Source: Zwartia vadi
Lineage (GTDB): Bacteria > Pseudomonadota > Gammaproteobacteria > Burkholderiales > Burkholderiaceae_B
Direction: 5' to 3'
Assembly (NCBI RefSeq): GCF_030410375.1
Contig: NZ_JAUHHE010000011.1
Span: forward strand, 62,001-126,000
DNA length: 64,000 nt
In this document: positions 41,054-49,061 of the stretch, one piece after another
Numbering within the stretch: position 1 is the first letter of the stretch
How the letters are laid out: each line of letters opens with the position of its first letter
Notes under the pieces: model-generated
The model's input: only the letters and a program-made list of their open reading frames with translations
Databases searched by the model: none
What the model was told of the DNA's origin: nothing
Made by a program: the position numbers and the translations under genes

Positions 41054-41490
41054 AAGCCCTCCTCCAAAGAGTGTCTGAGGCGAGTGTGACGGTCGATCAA
41101 GTTGTTGTGGGCCAGATTTCAAAGGGCTTACTCTTGTTGATCTGCGCCGAACAAGGCGACACAAGTCACACTGCCTCTCGTATGCTGCAGAAAATTTTAA
41201 AACTCCGAATCTTTCCTGACGATTCAGGCAAGATGAATCTTTCTGTGCAAGATATTCAGGGCTCTTTGCTGATTGTTTCCCAGTTCACCTTGGCGGCTGA
41301 TACAACCAAGGGCACACGACCAAGCTTTGCACATGCTGCCCCTGCGGAGCAAGCGAAGCGGCTATATGACGAGTTTGTGGACTTGGCACGCGAGAGTGGC
41401 CTCCCGATTCAGACCGGCATTTTTGCTGCAGATATGAAAGTCTCCTTAGTCAATGACGGGCCCGTCACCATCCCTATGTGCATCACTTAG
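41050..41490 (+). CDS. dtd: D-aminoacyl-tRNA deacylase
   Basis: A 146-residue cytosolic proofreading enzyme that removes D-amino acids (and glycine from tRNA-Ala) wrongly attached to tRNA. The two family motifs are clear: SQFTLAADTTKGTRPSF and the Gly-cisPro motif in NDGPVTI near the C-terminus. Full length. The start codon overlaps the mutarotase stop. Confidence 0.95.
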   Translation: MKALLQRVSEASVTVDQVVVGQISKGLLLLICAEQGDTSHTASRMLQKILKLRIFPDDSGKMNLSVQDIQGSLLIVSQFTLAADTTKGTRPSFAHAAPAEQAKRLYDEFVDLARESGLPIQTGIFAADMKVSLVNDGPVTIPMCIT

Positions 41491-41545
41491 CAACGATAAG
41501 CATTTCGACTGGTAACATTTGATTTCCTCGAGGGAGTGAAAGCAA

Positions 41546-42448
41546 ATGCAACCAATCAAAAAAATTCAAGCAGGTGTTTTAGAGATATCCTATTCAGAGT
41601 TTGGTGTTTCTGACGGAAAGCCTGTTTTTCTGATGCATGGTTTTCCCTATGATATCCATGCCTACGCAGATGTTGCCCCTCTCTTGGCACAAGCAGGTTG
41701 TCGAGTAATCGTTCCCTACCTGCGCGGCTATGGACCAACAAGATTTTTAAGTAAAACGACTCCGCGCTCGGGCGAACAGGCTGCGCTGGGCGCTGATTTG
41801 CTCGCGCTGATGGATGCGCTACAGATTCAACAGGCCTTTCTCGCTGGTTATGACTGGGGAGGTCGTGCGGCCTGTGTGGTTGCGGCGCTTTGGCCAGAGC
41901 GCTGCGCAGGACTGGTCTCTTTCAATAGCTACAATATTCAAAACATTGCACAAGCATTGGTGCCGGATTTGCCTGAAAACGAGCACAGACTCTGGTATCA
42001 GTACTACTTTCATAGTGACCGGGGTCGAGCCGGACTTGAAAAGGATCGCCGCGCTCTGACGCATCTCCTCTGGAAGCTTTGGTCTCCGACTTGGCACTTT
42101 AGCGAGGAAGCATTTGCCAAGTCTGCCTCGGCCTTCGATAACCCTGACTTTGTTGATGTTGTGATTCATTCCTATCGACACCGTTTTGGGCTTGTTAAAG
42201 GCGACCCGGCTTATGCAGACATCGAGTCACGTTTGGCTAAACTACCTCCTATTACTGTGCCCTGCATTACTTTTGATGGTGGGGATGATGGCGTGCGAAA
42301 ACCCTCGGTGAACGCACCCCATGCGCAACGTTTTACGGGGCCTCGTTCGCATCGTGTTGTTCCAGGCGTAGGACACAATATGCCTCAAGAAGTCCCTGAA
42401 ATTTTTGCTCAGGCAGTATTGGAGCTCATGGAATCTGTCAGGAAATAG
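41546..42448 (+). CDS. alpha/beta hydrolase (epoxide hydrolase/dehalogenase-like)
   Basis: A 300-residue alpha/beta hydrolase. The oxyanion-hole motif is HGFPYD, the nucleophile elbow is AGYDWGGRAA with an aspartate rather than serine, and the late histidine is in GVGHNMPQE. An Asp nucleophile points to an epoxide hydrolase or haloalkane dehalogenase rather than an esterase. The substrate is unknown. It is followed by an acetyltransferase gene with a two-base gap, so both are likely co-transcribed, with the small DNA-binding-type gene next. Confidence 0.87.
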   Translation: MQPIKKIQAGVLEISYSEFGVSDGKPVFLMHGFPYDIHAYADVAPLLAQAGCRVIVPYLRGYGPTRFLSKTTPRSGEQAALGADLLALMDALQIQQAFLAGYDWGGRAACVVAALWPERCAGLVSFNSYNIQNIAQALVPDLPENEHRLWYQYYFHSDRGRAGLEKDRRALTHLLWKLWSPTWHFSEEAFAKSASAFDNPDFVDVVIHSYRHRFGLVKGDPAYADIESRLAKLPPITVPCITFDGGDDGVRKPSVNAPHAQRFTGPRSHRVVPGVGHNMPQEVPEIFAQAVLELMESVRK

Positions 42449-42450
42449 TC

Positions 42451-42987
42451 ATGTCAAAGCATAATATTTTTCTAAGAGATAGTCTTGACATCGATTGCAT
42501 GGCCATTCAATTGATATACGCCCACCATGTTTTGCACGGAACGGCATCCTTTGAAATTTCACCTCCCACCGTTGAGGAAATTCGACAACGCAGAGTAGCT
42601 GTAGTGGAAAAAGGTTTGCCATATATTGTGGCGGAAAGGGAAGGTGAGGTATTAGGTTATGCCTACGCGACGATGTATCGCGCGAGGCCGGCTTATCGCT
42701 TTACTGTCGAAAACTCAGTCTATGTTAAAGAGGGATTCGCGGGTGAGGGTATCGGTAGCAAGTTATTGGTTGAGTTGATCCACCGCTGTGAGAGTGCAGG
42801 TTACCGTCAAATGATTGCTGTGATCGGAGATAGCAGTGCGCCCTCTGTTGCGCTACACAAGCGACACGGCTTTAAAGAGGTAGGTCTGTTTCGCTCTGTT
42901 GGTTTCAAGGCTGGCGCTTGGCGTGATACGGCAATGCTGCAGCTTGAATTAGGTGCTGGTAATCGTCTACCACCTGAAGGAGAATGA
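42451..42987 (+). CDS. GNAT N-acetyltransferase (Pat/MnaT-like)
   Basis: A 178-residue GNAT enzyme of the group that includes phosphinothricin acetyltransferase and MnaT (YncA), which acetylate L-amino acids or analogues such as methionine sulfoximine. The group signature is visible: IYAHHVLHGTASFE near the start, YRARPAYRFTVENSVYV, the acetyl-CoA loop GEGIGSKLL, and HGFKEVGLFRSVGFKAGAWRDTAML near the end (in parts). Acts in the cytosol. The stop is five bases before the next gene's start and shares its ribosome-site region. Confidence 0.9.
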   Translation: MSKHNIFLRDSLDIDCMAIQLIYAHHVLHGTASFEISPPTVEEIRQRRVAVVEKGLPYIVAEREGEVLGYAYATMYRARPAYRFTVENSVYVKEGFAGEGIGSKLLVELIHRCESAGYRQMIAVIGDSSAPSVALHKRHGFKEVGLFRSVGFKAGAWRDTAMLQLELGAGNRLPPEGE

Positions 42988-42991
42988 CGGT

Positions 42992-43435
42992 ATGACTACT
43001 TATAAGCCGATCGATCTTTTTGGTGTTCCGGATGATTTAAATGAATCATCTAGTACGTCTCCTAAAAAAAAGAGTCGTAAAGTTCAACGAGAAGGGAAAA
43101 TTGGAGAATCTTCAGGCAAAAATAAAAATATTCGCTCCTCATCAAAGAGCCCATCCGCATTAATTTCAGGGCTACCTGGACAGGCTTTTTTGCCAGGGTT
43201 GTCTAGACGCGGTCGTCCCCGGCTAGACAAACCAATATCAGCCGTCGAACGTACTGCAGAGCACCGTCGCAAGCGCATCGCGAATGGCGCCAAGCGTGTT
43301 GAAATTATTTTAGACAGTGATGTCGCACAAGCTTTAGATCGTTTGGCCCATCATCATCAAGAACCAAGAAGCGACGTCATTGCAGACTTAATACGCAAAG
43401 CCGCCGCTCGACTGAAGGTGACAGTCAAAGTCTAA
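42992..43435 (+). CDS. small basic protein with AT-hook-like motif and ribbon-helix-helix-like C-terminus
   Basis: A 147-residue protein of no family I can name. The ATG at 42992 has a GAAGGAG ribosome site. The N-terminal half is Ser/Lys-rich and probably disordered. Near the middle is SRRGRPRLDKP, which resembles an AT-hook, and then AVERTAEHRRKRIANGAKRVEIILDSDVAQALDRL, given here in general terms: the last part looks like a ribbon-helix-helix domain (strand, then two helices ending IADLIRKAAARL). Proteins with this layout often bind DNA and control their own operon. Co-transcription with the hydrolase and acetyltransferase genes is likely. Confidence 0.7.
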   Translation: MTTYKPIDLFGVPDDLNESSSTSPKKKSRKVQREGKIGESSGKNKNIRSSSKSPSALISGLPGQAFLPGLSRRGRPRLDKPISAVERTAEHRRKRIANGAKRVEIILDSDVAQALDRLAHHHQEPRSDVIADLIRKAAARLKVTVKV

Positions 43436-43444
43436 CGAGGTGCT

Positions 43445-43822
43445 TTAGCGAACCCCGGGGCGGTTGACTGGCGTCCCCAGATTGGGACCAGCTCCCGGAC
43501 CCGCTGCGCCAACCCCTGGGGCAACACCAACGCCCGGCGCACCCGCTCCAACTCCTGGTACAACACCCACTCCTGGTGCGCCAGCGCCTGGTGCACCGAC
43601 GCCTGGAGCAGCACCAATACCAGGGGCAACACCAACGCCAGGGGCTCCAACGCCCGCGCCTGGTAAAACACCGACTCCTGGTGCGCCTCGGTCAATTGGT
43701 GTGTCGACACATCCGACAGGAACGCCAGGTGCCGTGCAGACTACTCTTGCGTGGATCGTCGTTCCAGAAAAAGTCATTGTGCAAAGCGTTGTAAATAGGG
43801 CGAGTTTAAGAGTGTTTTTCAT
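43445..43822 (-). CDS. secreted glycine-rich elastin-like repeat protein
   Basis: A 125-residue protein with a signal peptide ([25 protein letters not shown]), a short region with two Cys ([16 protein letters not shown]), and about 80 residues of [13 protein letters not shown] and GVGAAPG repeats. These resemble the VGVAPG and VPGVG repeats of elastin and predict a flexible, disordered chain. Other frames here are also open because the repeats are GC-rich, but only this one has an export signal. No known domain is present. It is monocistronic, convergent with the DNA-binding-type gene, and has no strong ribosome site. Confidence 0.7.
   Translation of the reverse strand: MKNTLKLALFTTLCTMTFSGTTIHARVVCTAPGVPVGCVDTPIDRGAPGVGVLPGAGVGAPGVGVAPGIGAAPGVGAPGAGAPGVGVVPGVGAGAPGVGVAPGVGAAGPGAGPNLGTPVNRPGVR
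43480..43700. repeat. degenerate GC-rich tandem repeats encoding Gly/Ala/Pro/Val
   Basis: Units related to CCAACGCC(A/T)GG and GGTGCGCC recur irregularly through this stretch. They encode the Gly-Ala-Pro-Val repeats of the minus-strand secreted protein. The pattern suggests growth by slippage or unequal crossing-over. It is not a CRISPR array because there are no constant repeats with unique spacers. Confidence 0.75.
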
Positions 43823-43958
43823 ATATATGCCAAGGTAGAGTGAACGTTCTCAGTTTGCTTGATCATGAAGAGTCTTCAGGATCGGACAAACAACTTGTTT
43901 ATGCAATATAGCTTCTAACAGACATGAGCGTTTGTTGATTGACAGTCATTGCGAGCGT

Positions 43959-45026
43959 TTACCGTCTTGTACTTTGATATCTCTGCGCATATTTCCAGCC
44001 GATATCTGCGAGAGGTCTCGCTTTACTGCCAGTTTCCTTTGCATCCGGCGCTGAGGCTGTGCCATCAGCCGCGCGTTTAGCAATGCCTTGCAAAATAGCA
44101 GCCATTCTGAAAAGGTTATAGGCGATATAAAAATCCCAGTGTTCTTCGCCTTCTAGGCCCGTCGCGTCTGTGTACAGTTTGACGTACTCTTTTTCGCTCG
44201 GAATGCCGAGTGCAACAAGATCAAGGCCAGCAATACCTCGCCACAAACTTGCTGGGATATGCCAGCTCATACAGTGATAGGCAAAGTCTGCCATGGGGTG
44301 TCCAAGTGTGGCCAGTTCCCAATCCAACAAACCAATCGCACGAGGCTCTGTAGGGTGGAACACAAGATTATCCAAGCGATAGTCGCCATGAACGATCGAG
44401 GTTTGATCGCCATTGGGAATGTTTTGTGGGAGCCATTCAATCAGCGCATGCAAAGATTCGATGTTTTCAGTGTTGGCTTCAAGGTATTGTCGACTCCAAC
44501 GTGCAATTTGTCGCTGAAAATAATTACCGGGCTTGCCAAACGTTTCGAGTCCAACCGAGGCGGGTTCGATACGATGAAGCCCTGCAATCACGCGATTCAT
44601 TTCTTTGTAGATTGCGGTGCGCTCTGCCGTGCCAAGTCCTGGCAGAGACTGGTCAACAAGCACGCGGCCTTTTAAAAACTCCATAATGTAAAAAGGCGTG
44701 CCAACTATATTCGGATCGTCGCTATAGACATAAAGTTTGGGTACGGGCACTTCGCTGTGTTGAAGTGCCTGCATCACGCGAAACTCACGGTCAACGGCAT
44801 GCGCTGAGGGCATGAGTAACCCTGGTGGCTTTTTGCGCAGCACAAGCTGTTGTGAACCGCAACCGAGCAAAAAAGTAGGGTTGGATTGGCCTCCAGTTAA
44901 CGGTTGACAGGTAAGCGAGAGGCTGTCAGTGATCCCTTGTGAGCGTAACCAGCTTGCCAATACGTCAAGTTTGAATTGACCGACAGTACCGTCATTTTCC
45001 GAATGATTGAGTTCAATTTGACTCAT
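43959..45026 (-). CDS. APH-family phosphotransferase (ACAD10/11-like)
   Basis: A 355-residue kinase-like protein with the aminoglycoside phosphotransferase fold: the ATP-binding LTGGQSNPTFLL, LVLRKKPPG lysine, catalytic loop VHGDYRLDNLVFH and the metal-binding Asp in GLLDWELATLGHPMADFAYH. Homologues fused to or encoded beside acyl-CoA dehydrogenases (ACAD10/ACAD11 in animals) phosphorylate 4-hydroxyacyl-CoA so it can be routed into beta-oxidation. Here it is the last of three overlapping genes, after an acyl-CoA dehydrogenase and an SDR, so a like role is plausible but unproven. Confidence 0.9.
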   Translation of the reverse strand: MSQIELNHSENDGTVGQFKLDVLASWLRSQGITDSLSLTCQPLTGGQSNPTFLLGCGSQQLVLRKKPPGLLMPSAHAVDREFRVMQALQHSEVPVPKLYVYSDDPNIVGTPFYIMEFLKGRVLVDQSLPGLGTAERTAIYKEMNRVIAGLHRIEPASVGLETFGKPGNYFQRQIARWSRQYLEANTENIESLHALIEWLPQNIPNGDQTSIVHGDYRLDNLVFHPTEPRAIGLLDWELATLGHPMADFAYHCMSWHIPASLWRGIAGLDLVALGIPSEKEYVKLYTDATGLEGEEHWDFYIAYNLFRMAAILQGIAKRAADGTASAPDAKETGSKARPLADIGWKYAQRYQSTRR

Positions 45027-45808
45027 AGAGAACTCACCAGATGTCCCCAGTCAACAGGAATGGCCGAACCTGTCATGGCCTGTCCAGCATTCGAGGCGAG
45101 CAGTAGAAGTGGCCCATCTAGATCTTCCATCTGACAAAATCGGCGGAAGGGCACGCGTGACTCAAGTTTTTTTCCAGCTTCGCTTGAAAGGAAATCGCTA
45201 TTCAGATCGGTCACTACATAGCCTGGTAAAAGCGCGTTGACACGAATGCCGTAACGGGCGAATTCAAGAGCCAGAGCCTTTGTGAACTGAATCACGCCCG
45301 CCTTGGAGGTCACATAGCCAACGACAGCGCCAGCTACGCGTTCACCCAGTATTGAAGAAATGTTGATAATGCTGCCTTTCAACTTATGCTTGACCAGTCT
45401 GCGTGCAGCTTCTGTGTCAACCATCCAGCAGCCCTTCAAATTCGTGTCGATCACTGCATCCCAGTCTGCTTCGGTCTGATCCAGCGCAGGTTTTGCAACA
45501 GTCGTCCCAGCATTGCTGATAATAATGTCAGCGATCAAACCTGATGCTTCGATTTGATCGAAACAGACTTTGATACTGTCAGCATCTGTCACGTCCAGAG
45601 AAACGGCGGTCGCTTGTCCACCTGTAGATTGAATCTCCTTGACGAGCTCCTGTAACTTGTCAATCCGACGAGCCGCCACAATCACATGGGCACCCGCTTG
45701 CGAGAGGGTTTTAGCCATATGATGACCGATCCCGCTCGAAGCGCCCGTAACAAGCGCAGTATGACCAACTAGGCTAAAGATACCGTGGTCTTTGACTGTT
45801 AGGCTCAT
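45023..45808 (-). CDS. short-chain dehydrogenase/reductase
   Basis: A 261-residue classical SDR with cofactor motif TGASSGIG, NAG motif (SNAGTT), catalytic Ser in INISSILGER and YxxxK (YVTSK). The Asn/Asp pattern after the second strand (VIVAARRIDKL) suggests NADPH use. It would oxidise or reduce a hydroxy/keto group of an acyl chain, in line with the acyl-CoA dehydrogenase gene upstream and the APH-like kinase downstream. It overlaps both by four bases. Confidence 0.92.
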   Translation of the reverse strand: MSLTVKDHGIFSLVGHTALVTGASSGIGHHMAKTLSQAGAHVIVAARRIDKLQELVKEIQSTGGQATAVSLDVTDADSIKVCFDQIEASGLIADIIISNAGTTVAKPALDQTEADWDAVIDTNLKGCWMVDTEAARRLVKHKLKGSIINISSILGERVAGAVVGYVTSKAGVIQFTKALALEFARYGIRVNALLPGYVVTDLNSDFLSSEAGKKLESRVPFRRFCQMEDLDGPLLLLASNAGQAMTGSAIPVDWGHLVSSL

Positions 45809-46989
45809 GCTTGCGCTCCAGCTCGTTTCTCGGCGGCATCAATGATTTTGCGTGCCATGCTCCAGCGATGTACTTCACTTGGGCCGTCATAAATTCTAAA
45901 TGCGCGCATATCCATAAAAATCCGCATCACAATCGTTTCACCCGTCACACCTTGACCGCCCAGTATTTGCACGCATCGATCCACTACGCGCCACTCGGCT
46001 TCAGAGCAGGTTACTTTGGCGCGGCTGGATTCAAAATTACAAGTTTGCCCCTGATCCAAGAGCCATGCTGTGTGAGCGATGTGGAGACGCGAAGTCTGGA
46101 TGTCCATATCGTTATCGGCGAGCATGAAACCAACACCCTCGTGTTTGCCCAGAGCTCGACCAAATGCTTGACGTGTGCGTGCGTAGTCTGTGGCGATATC
46201 GTGCGCACGTCTCGCCTGACCAAGCCAGCGCATGCAATGTGTGAGACGGGCAGGAGCTAGTCGCACTTGCGCGTATTTAAAGCCGCGTCCAAGCTCGCCC
46301 AACACATCTGTCTCTGGAATCCTGACATTCTTGAATTCCATCACGCAGTGCCCACCTGTAAAACAGCTGTCCATTGCATCCATTTGCCGCGTGACAGTAA
46401 TGCCCTCGCGACTCATGTCTGACAGGAACATGGTTGCCGAGCCGTCCTCCATTTTGGCCATGATAATGACGTAGCTCGCGCCCAGCGCCCCAGTGATGAA
46501 CCATTTCGTGCCATTTATGACATAGTGATCGCCGTCTTTGACCGCTGTGGTCAGCATCATTGAGGGATCCGCGCCTGCACCTGGGTGGGGTTCTGTCATG
46601 GCAAAACACGATCGCGTCAGACCTTGTACTTGAGGACGCAACCAGCGCTCCTTTTGCTCTTCGGTGGCGACCATTTCCATTAAATGAATATTGCCTTCAT
46701 CAGGTGCGTGAATATTCATGGCTGTTGGACCAAGTGTTGAATAACCCGCCTCTTCAAAAACAATCGCCTTATCTGTATGACTCAACCCCAGGCCGCCCAT
46801 CTCAATTGAGGCATGGGGAGTCAGGAGACCCGCTTCGCGGGCGAGTCCAACGAGTTGAGTGCGTAATTCTTCATTGGGTCCATGACTGGTGACGCGTGGA
46901 TCATTTTCTAGCGGAATAATCTTCTCGGCGATAAAACGACGAGTGCGCTCTTGGAGCTCAAGCTGAGCCGGGGTCAGTGAAAAATCCAT
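45805..46989 (-). CDS. acyl-CoA dehydrogenase
   Basis: A 394-residue flavoenzyme that introduces the alpha-beta double bond in acyl-CoA, passing electrons to ETF. Typical segments are CFAMTEPHPGAGADPS (FAD contacts), KWFITGALGASYVI, the QAFGRALGKHEGVGFMLAD stretch and the C-terminal RIYDGPSEVHRWSMAR. The ACAD10/11-like group often has this end. An AGGA ribosome site precedes the ATG. It starts the three-gene operon and is divergent from the PPC-domain gene. Confidence 0.93.
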   Translation of the reverse strand: MDFSLTPAQLELQERTRRFIAEKIIPLENDPRVTSHGPNEELRTQLVGLAREAGLLTPHASIEMGGLGLSHTDKAIVFEEAGYSTLGPTAMNIHAPDEGNIHLMEMVATEEQKERWLRPQVQGLTRSCFAMTEPHPGAGADPSMMLTTAVKDGDHYVINGTKWFITGALGASYVIIMAKMEDGSATMFLSDMSREGITVTRQMDAMDSCFTGGHCVMEFKNVRIPETDVLGELGRGFKYAQVRLAPARLTHCMRWLGQARRAHDIATDYARTRQAFGRALGKHEGVGFMLADNDMDIQTSRLHIAHTAWLLDQGQTCNFESSRAKVTCSEAEWRVVDRCVQILGGQGVTGETIVMRIFMDMRAFRIYDGPSEVHRWSMARKIIDAAEKRAGAQA

Positions 46990-47133
46990 GTTACGAGTCC
47001 TGTTTGCAGAGTAAGGCGATGCGGGTACAGACTGACATAAACTTTAATATTACCCAATCAACAACATCTCGTACGCTCACTCTAATAATCGCTATGATCA
47101 TGAAATAGTCATTTTCCATGATCCCAAATAAAC

Positions 47134-47997
47134 ATGCGTAGCATTCATCATCCTGGAACGCCATCCCCCAAGCGCCTACAATCGGTTGCTGCGGGCGCAA
47201 TGCCGATTGATGTCGAGTTATCCTCTGGCCTGACTTTGCTTGACTCAGTGACGTGTGCGCTGGAGCCATTAGGAATAGAAAGCGGTGCGTTCGCGTTAGA
47301 TGGTGGCTCTTTCGCATCATTTAGCTACGTAATGCCGGCGCTTTCAAAATCGCCCGATCATGCGGTTTACTTTAGCGAGACTTTCAAAGTCGATGGACGG
47401 ATTGTGCTCGAACGAGCCGCTGTGACTGTCGGTATTCGAGACGGCCGACCGTGGTTGCATTGTCATGCACTTTGGATGGAGCCGAATGGGCGCCGTCATT
47501 GCGGCCATTTATTACCTGATCAAATTGTTGTGGCTTCGCCTATTCACATGACCGGTATGGGATTAGAAGGCGCCGCATTTACCGTTTGTCCGGATACAGA
47601 AACCAATTTTTCTTTATTCAAGCCTTTACTCTCGACCTCGCAGGAAAAGAAAACCAAGCAAACCCAGCCTGCCTATGCCTTGAGAATTGGGCCAAATGAA
47701 GATTTGTGCACCGCACTCGAGTCATTTTGCCGTGAACACAACATTCAACAAGCGATGATCGCTGGCGGTGTCGGCAGCACTGTCGGGGCGACTTTTCAAG
47801 ATGGACGTATCGTGGAGCCTTTTGTGACAGAACTGCTGATCCGCTCAGGTCGAATTATCCGAGGCGAGGATGGACAAGAACAGGCGTTCATCGATATAGC
47901 GATCGTAGACTACCTGGGAGGATTGGCCGAGGGTAGACTTGCCCGGGGCGCCAATCCCGTTCTCGTGACTGCCGAGATGATTTTGTATCCATATTGA
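47134..47997 (+). CDS. tandem PPC/DUF296-domain protein
   Basis: A 287-residue cytosolic protein with two copies of the PPC (DUF296) fold. The C-terminal copy is clear (ALRIGPNEDLCTALESFC, MIAGGVGSTVGATF, FIDIAIVDYLGGLAEGRLA). The N-terminal copy is more diverged (LTLLDSVTCALEPLGIESGAFALDGG, RPWLHCHALWME with a His pair). Single PPC proteins form trimers; plant versions are fused to AT-hooks, and bacterial ones have no settled function. It is divergent from the acyl-CoA dehydrogenase operon and upstream of nitronate monooxygenase, so it may belong to acyl-CoA metabolism. A later ATG at 47200 is a possible start. Confidence 0.75.
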   Translation: MRSIHHPGTPSPKRLQSVAAGAMPIDVELSSGLTLLDSVTCALEPLGIESGAFALDGGSFASFSYVMPALSKSPDHAVYFSETFKVDGRIVLERAAVTVGIRDGRPWLHCHALWMEPNGRRHCGHLLPDQIVVASPIHMTGMGLEGAAFTVCPDTETNFSLFKPLLSTSQEKKTKQTQPAYALRIGPNEDLCTALESFCREHNIQQAMIAGGVGSTVGATFQDGRIVEPFVTELLIRSGRIIRGEDGQEQAFIDIAIVDYLGGLAEGRLARGANPVLVTAEMILYPY

Positions 47998-48078
47998 ACA
48001 AGGGCCTAAGTTTGACCCGACTGATTGATATTCTGACTTGAATGATTACGCTGTGCAAAAAATCATAGAGGAGTGATC

Positions 48079-49047
48079 TTGCAAACCGCACTAACAAAAA
48101 AACTTGGTATTGAACATCCCATCATTCAAGGTGGAATGCAGTGGATTGGTCGGGCTGAACTTGTCGCTGCCGTTTCAAACGCGGGAGCCTTAGGCACGCT
48201 AACAGCGTTGACCCAACCCTCGCCAGAAGCGTTGAGAGACGAAATTGCCCGGCTTCGAACCATGACAGATCGTCCGTTTGCCGTCAACTTAACCTTTTTA
48301 CCGACGCTCAAGCCAGTTCCATACGAGGCATATCGTGATGTGATTATTGATTGCGGCGTCAAAATTGTTGAAACAGCCGGCAACAATCCTGCTGCCCATA
48401 TGCCTGCGTTCAAGGCTGCCGGTATTACAGTCATTCACAAATGTACAACTGCGCGCCATGCCCTTAAAGCCCAACAAATCGGCGTCGACATGGTGAGTAT
48501 CGACGGGTTTGAGTGCGCGGGACATACTGGTGAAGAGGATATTCCCGGACTCATTCTGATTCCATCAGCGGTGGCTAAATTGAGTATCCCTGTCATTGCA
48601 TCCGGCGGTTTTAGCGATGGCAAAGGCTTGGTTGCTGCGCTGGCGCTCGGTGCCGAGGGAATCAATATGGGTACTCGTTTTATGTGTACTCAAGAATCAC
48701 CCGCGCATCTCAATATCAAACAAGCGATTGTGAATAATTCCGAAACGGATACCGCACTGATTTTGCGAAGTTTGCGTAACAGCAGCAGAGTCGCTCGAAC
48801 GCAACTCGCAACAAGCATTATCGATATGGAAAAAGCAGGTGCGACCATCGAGGAAATCGGACCCAAAGTCGCTGGTGCCAAGGGCCGCCGAGTGTACGAG
48901 GAAGGTGACATTGAAGGCGGCATTTGGACTGTTGGCATGGTGCAAGGCCTCATCAACGACATTCCAACTTGTGCCGAGTTGGTCCAACGCATCGCCGACG
49001 AAGCTAAAACCATCATCCAAAAGCGTCTCATGGCATTAACAGGTTGA
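48079..49047 (+). CDS. nitronate monooxygenase (2-nitropropane dioxygenase family)
   Basis: An FMN-dependent TIM-barrel enzyme, 322 residues from a TTG start at 48079 that has GAGGAG at the right distance; a GTG at 48073 would lie within that ribosome site. Motifs are EHPIIQGGMQWIG, PFAVNLTFLP, VIHKCTTARHALKAQ and VIASGGFSDGKGLVAALALGAEGINMGTRF (in parts). Such enzymes oxidise nitronates such as propionate-3-nitronate; relatives include FabK-type enoyl reductases. It overlaps or abuts a thioesterase gene downstream. Confidence 0.9.
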   Translation: MQTALTKKLGIEHPIIQGGMQWIGRAELVAAVSNAGALGTLTALTQPSPEALRDEIARLRTMTDRPFAVNLTFLPTLKPVPYEAYRDVIIDCGVKIVETAGNNPAAHMPAFKAAGITVIHKCTTARHALKAQQIGVDMVSIDGFECAGHTGEEDIPGLILIPSAVAKLSIPVIASGGFSDGKGLVAALALGAEGINMGTRFMCTQESPAHLNIKQAIVNNSETDTALILRSLRNSSRVARTQLATSIIDMEKAGATIEEIGPKVAGAKGRRVYEEGDIEGGIWTVGMVQGLINDIPTCAELVQRIADEAKTIIQKRLMALTG

Positions 49048-49061
49048 AAGACGGCATCAAT

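Noticed and set aside
43480..43700. Repeat block considered as a CRISPR array
   Set aside because: Repeats are short and degenerate, run together without unique spacers, and encode a repetitive protein; no cas genes nearby.
43464..43838. Proline-rich frame (PTPGAP repeats) on the plus strand opposite the glycine-rich protein
   Set aside because: No signal peptide or ribosome site; the opposite frame has a clear export signal, so this is taken as its mirror image.
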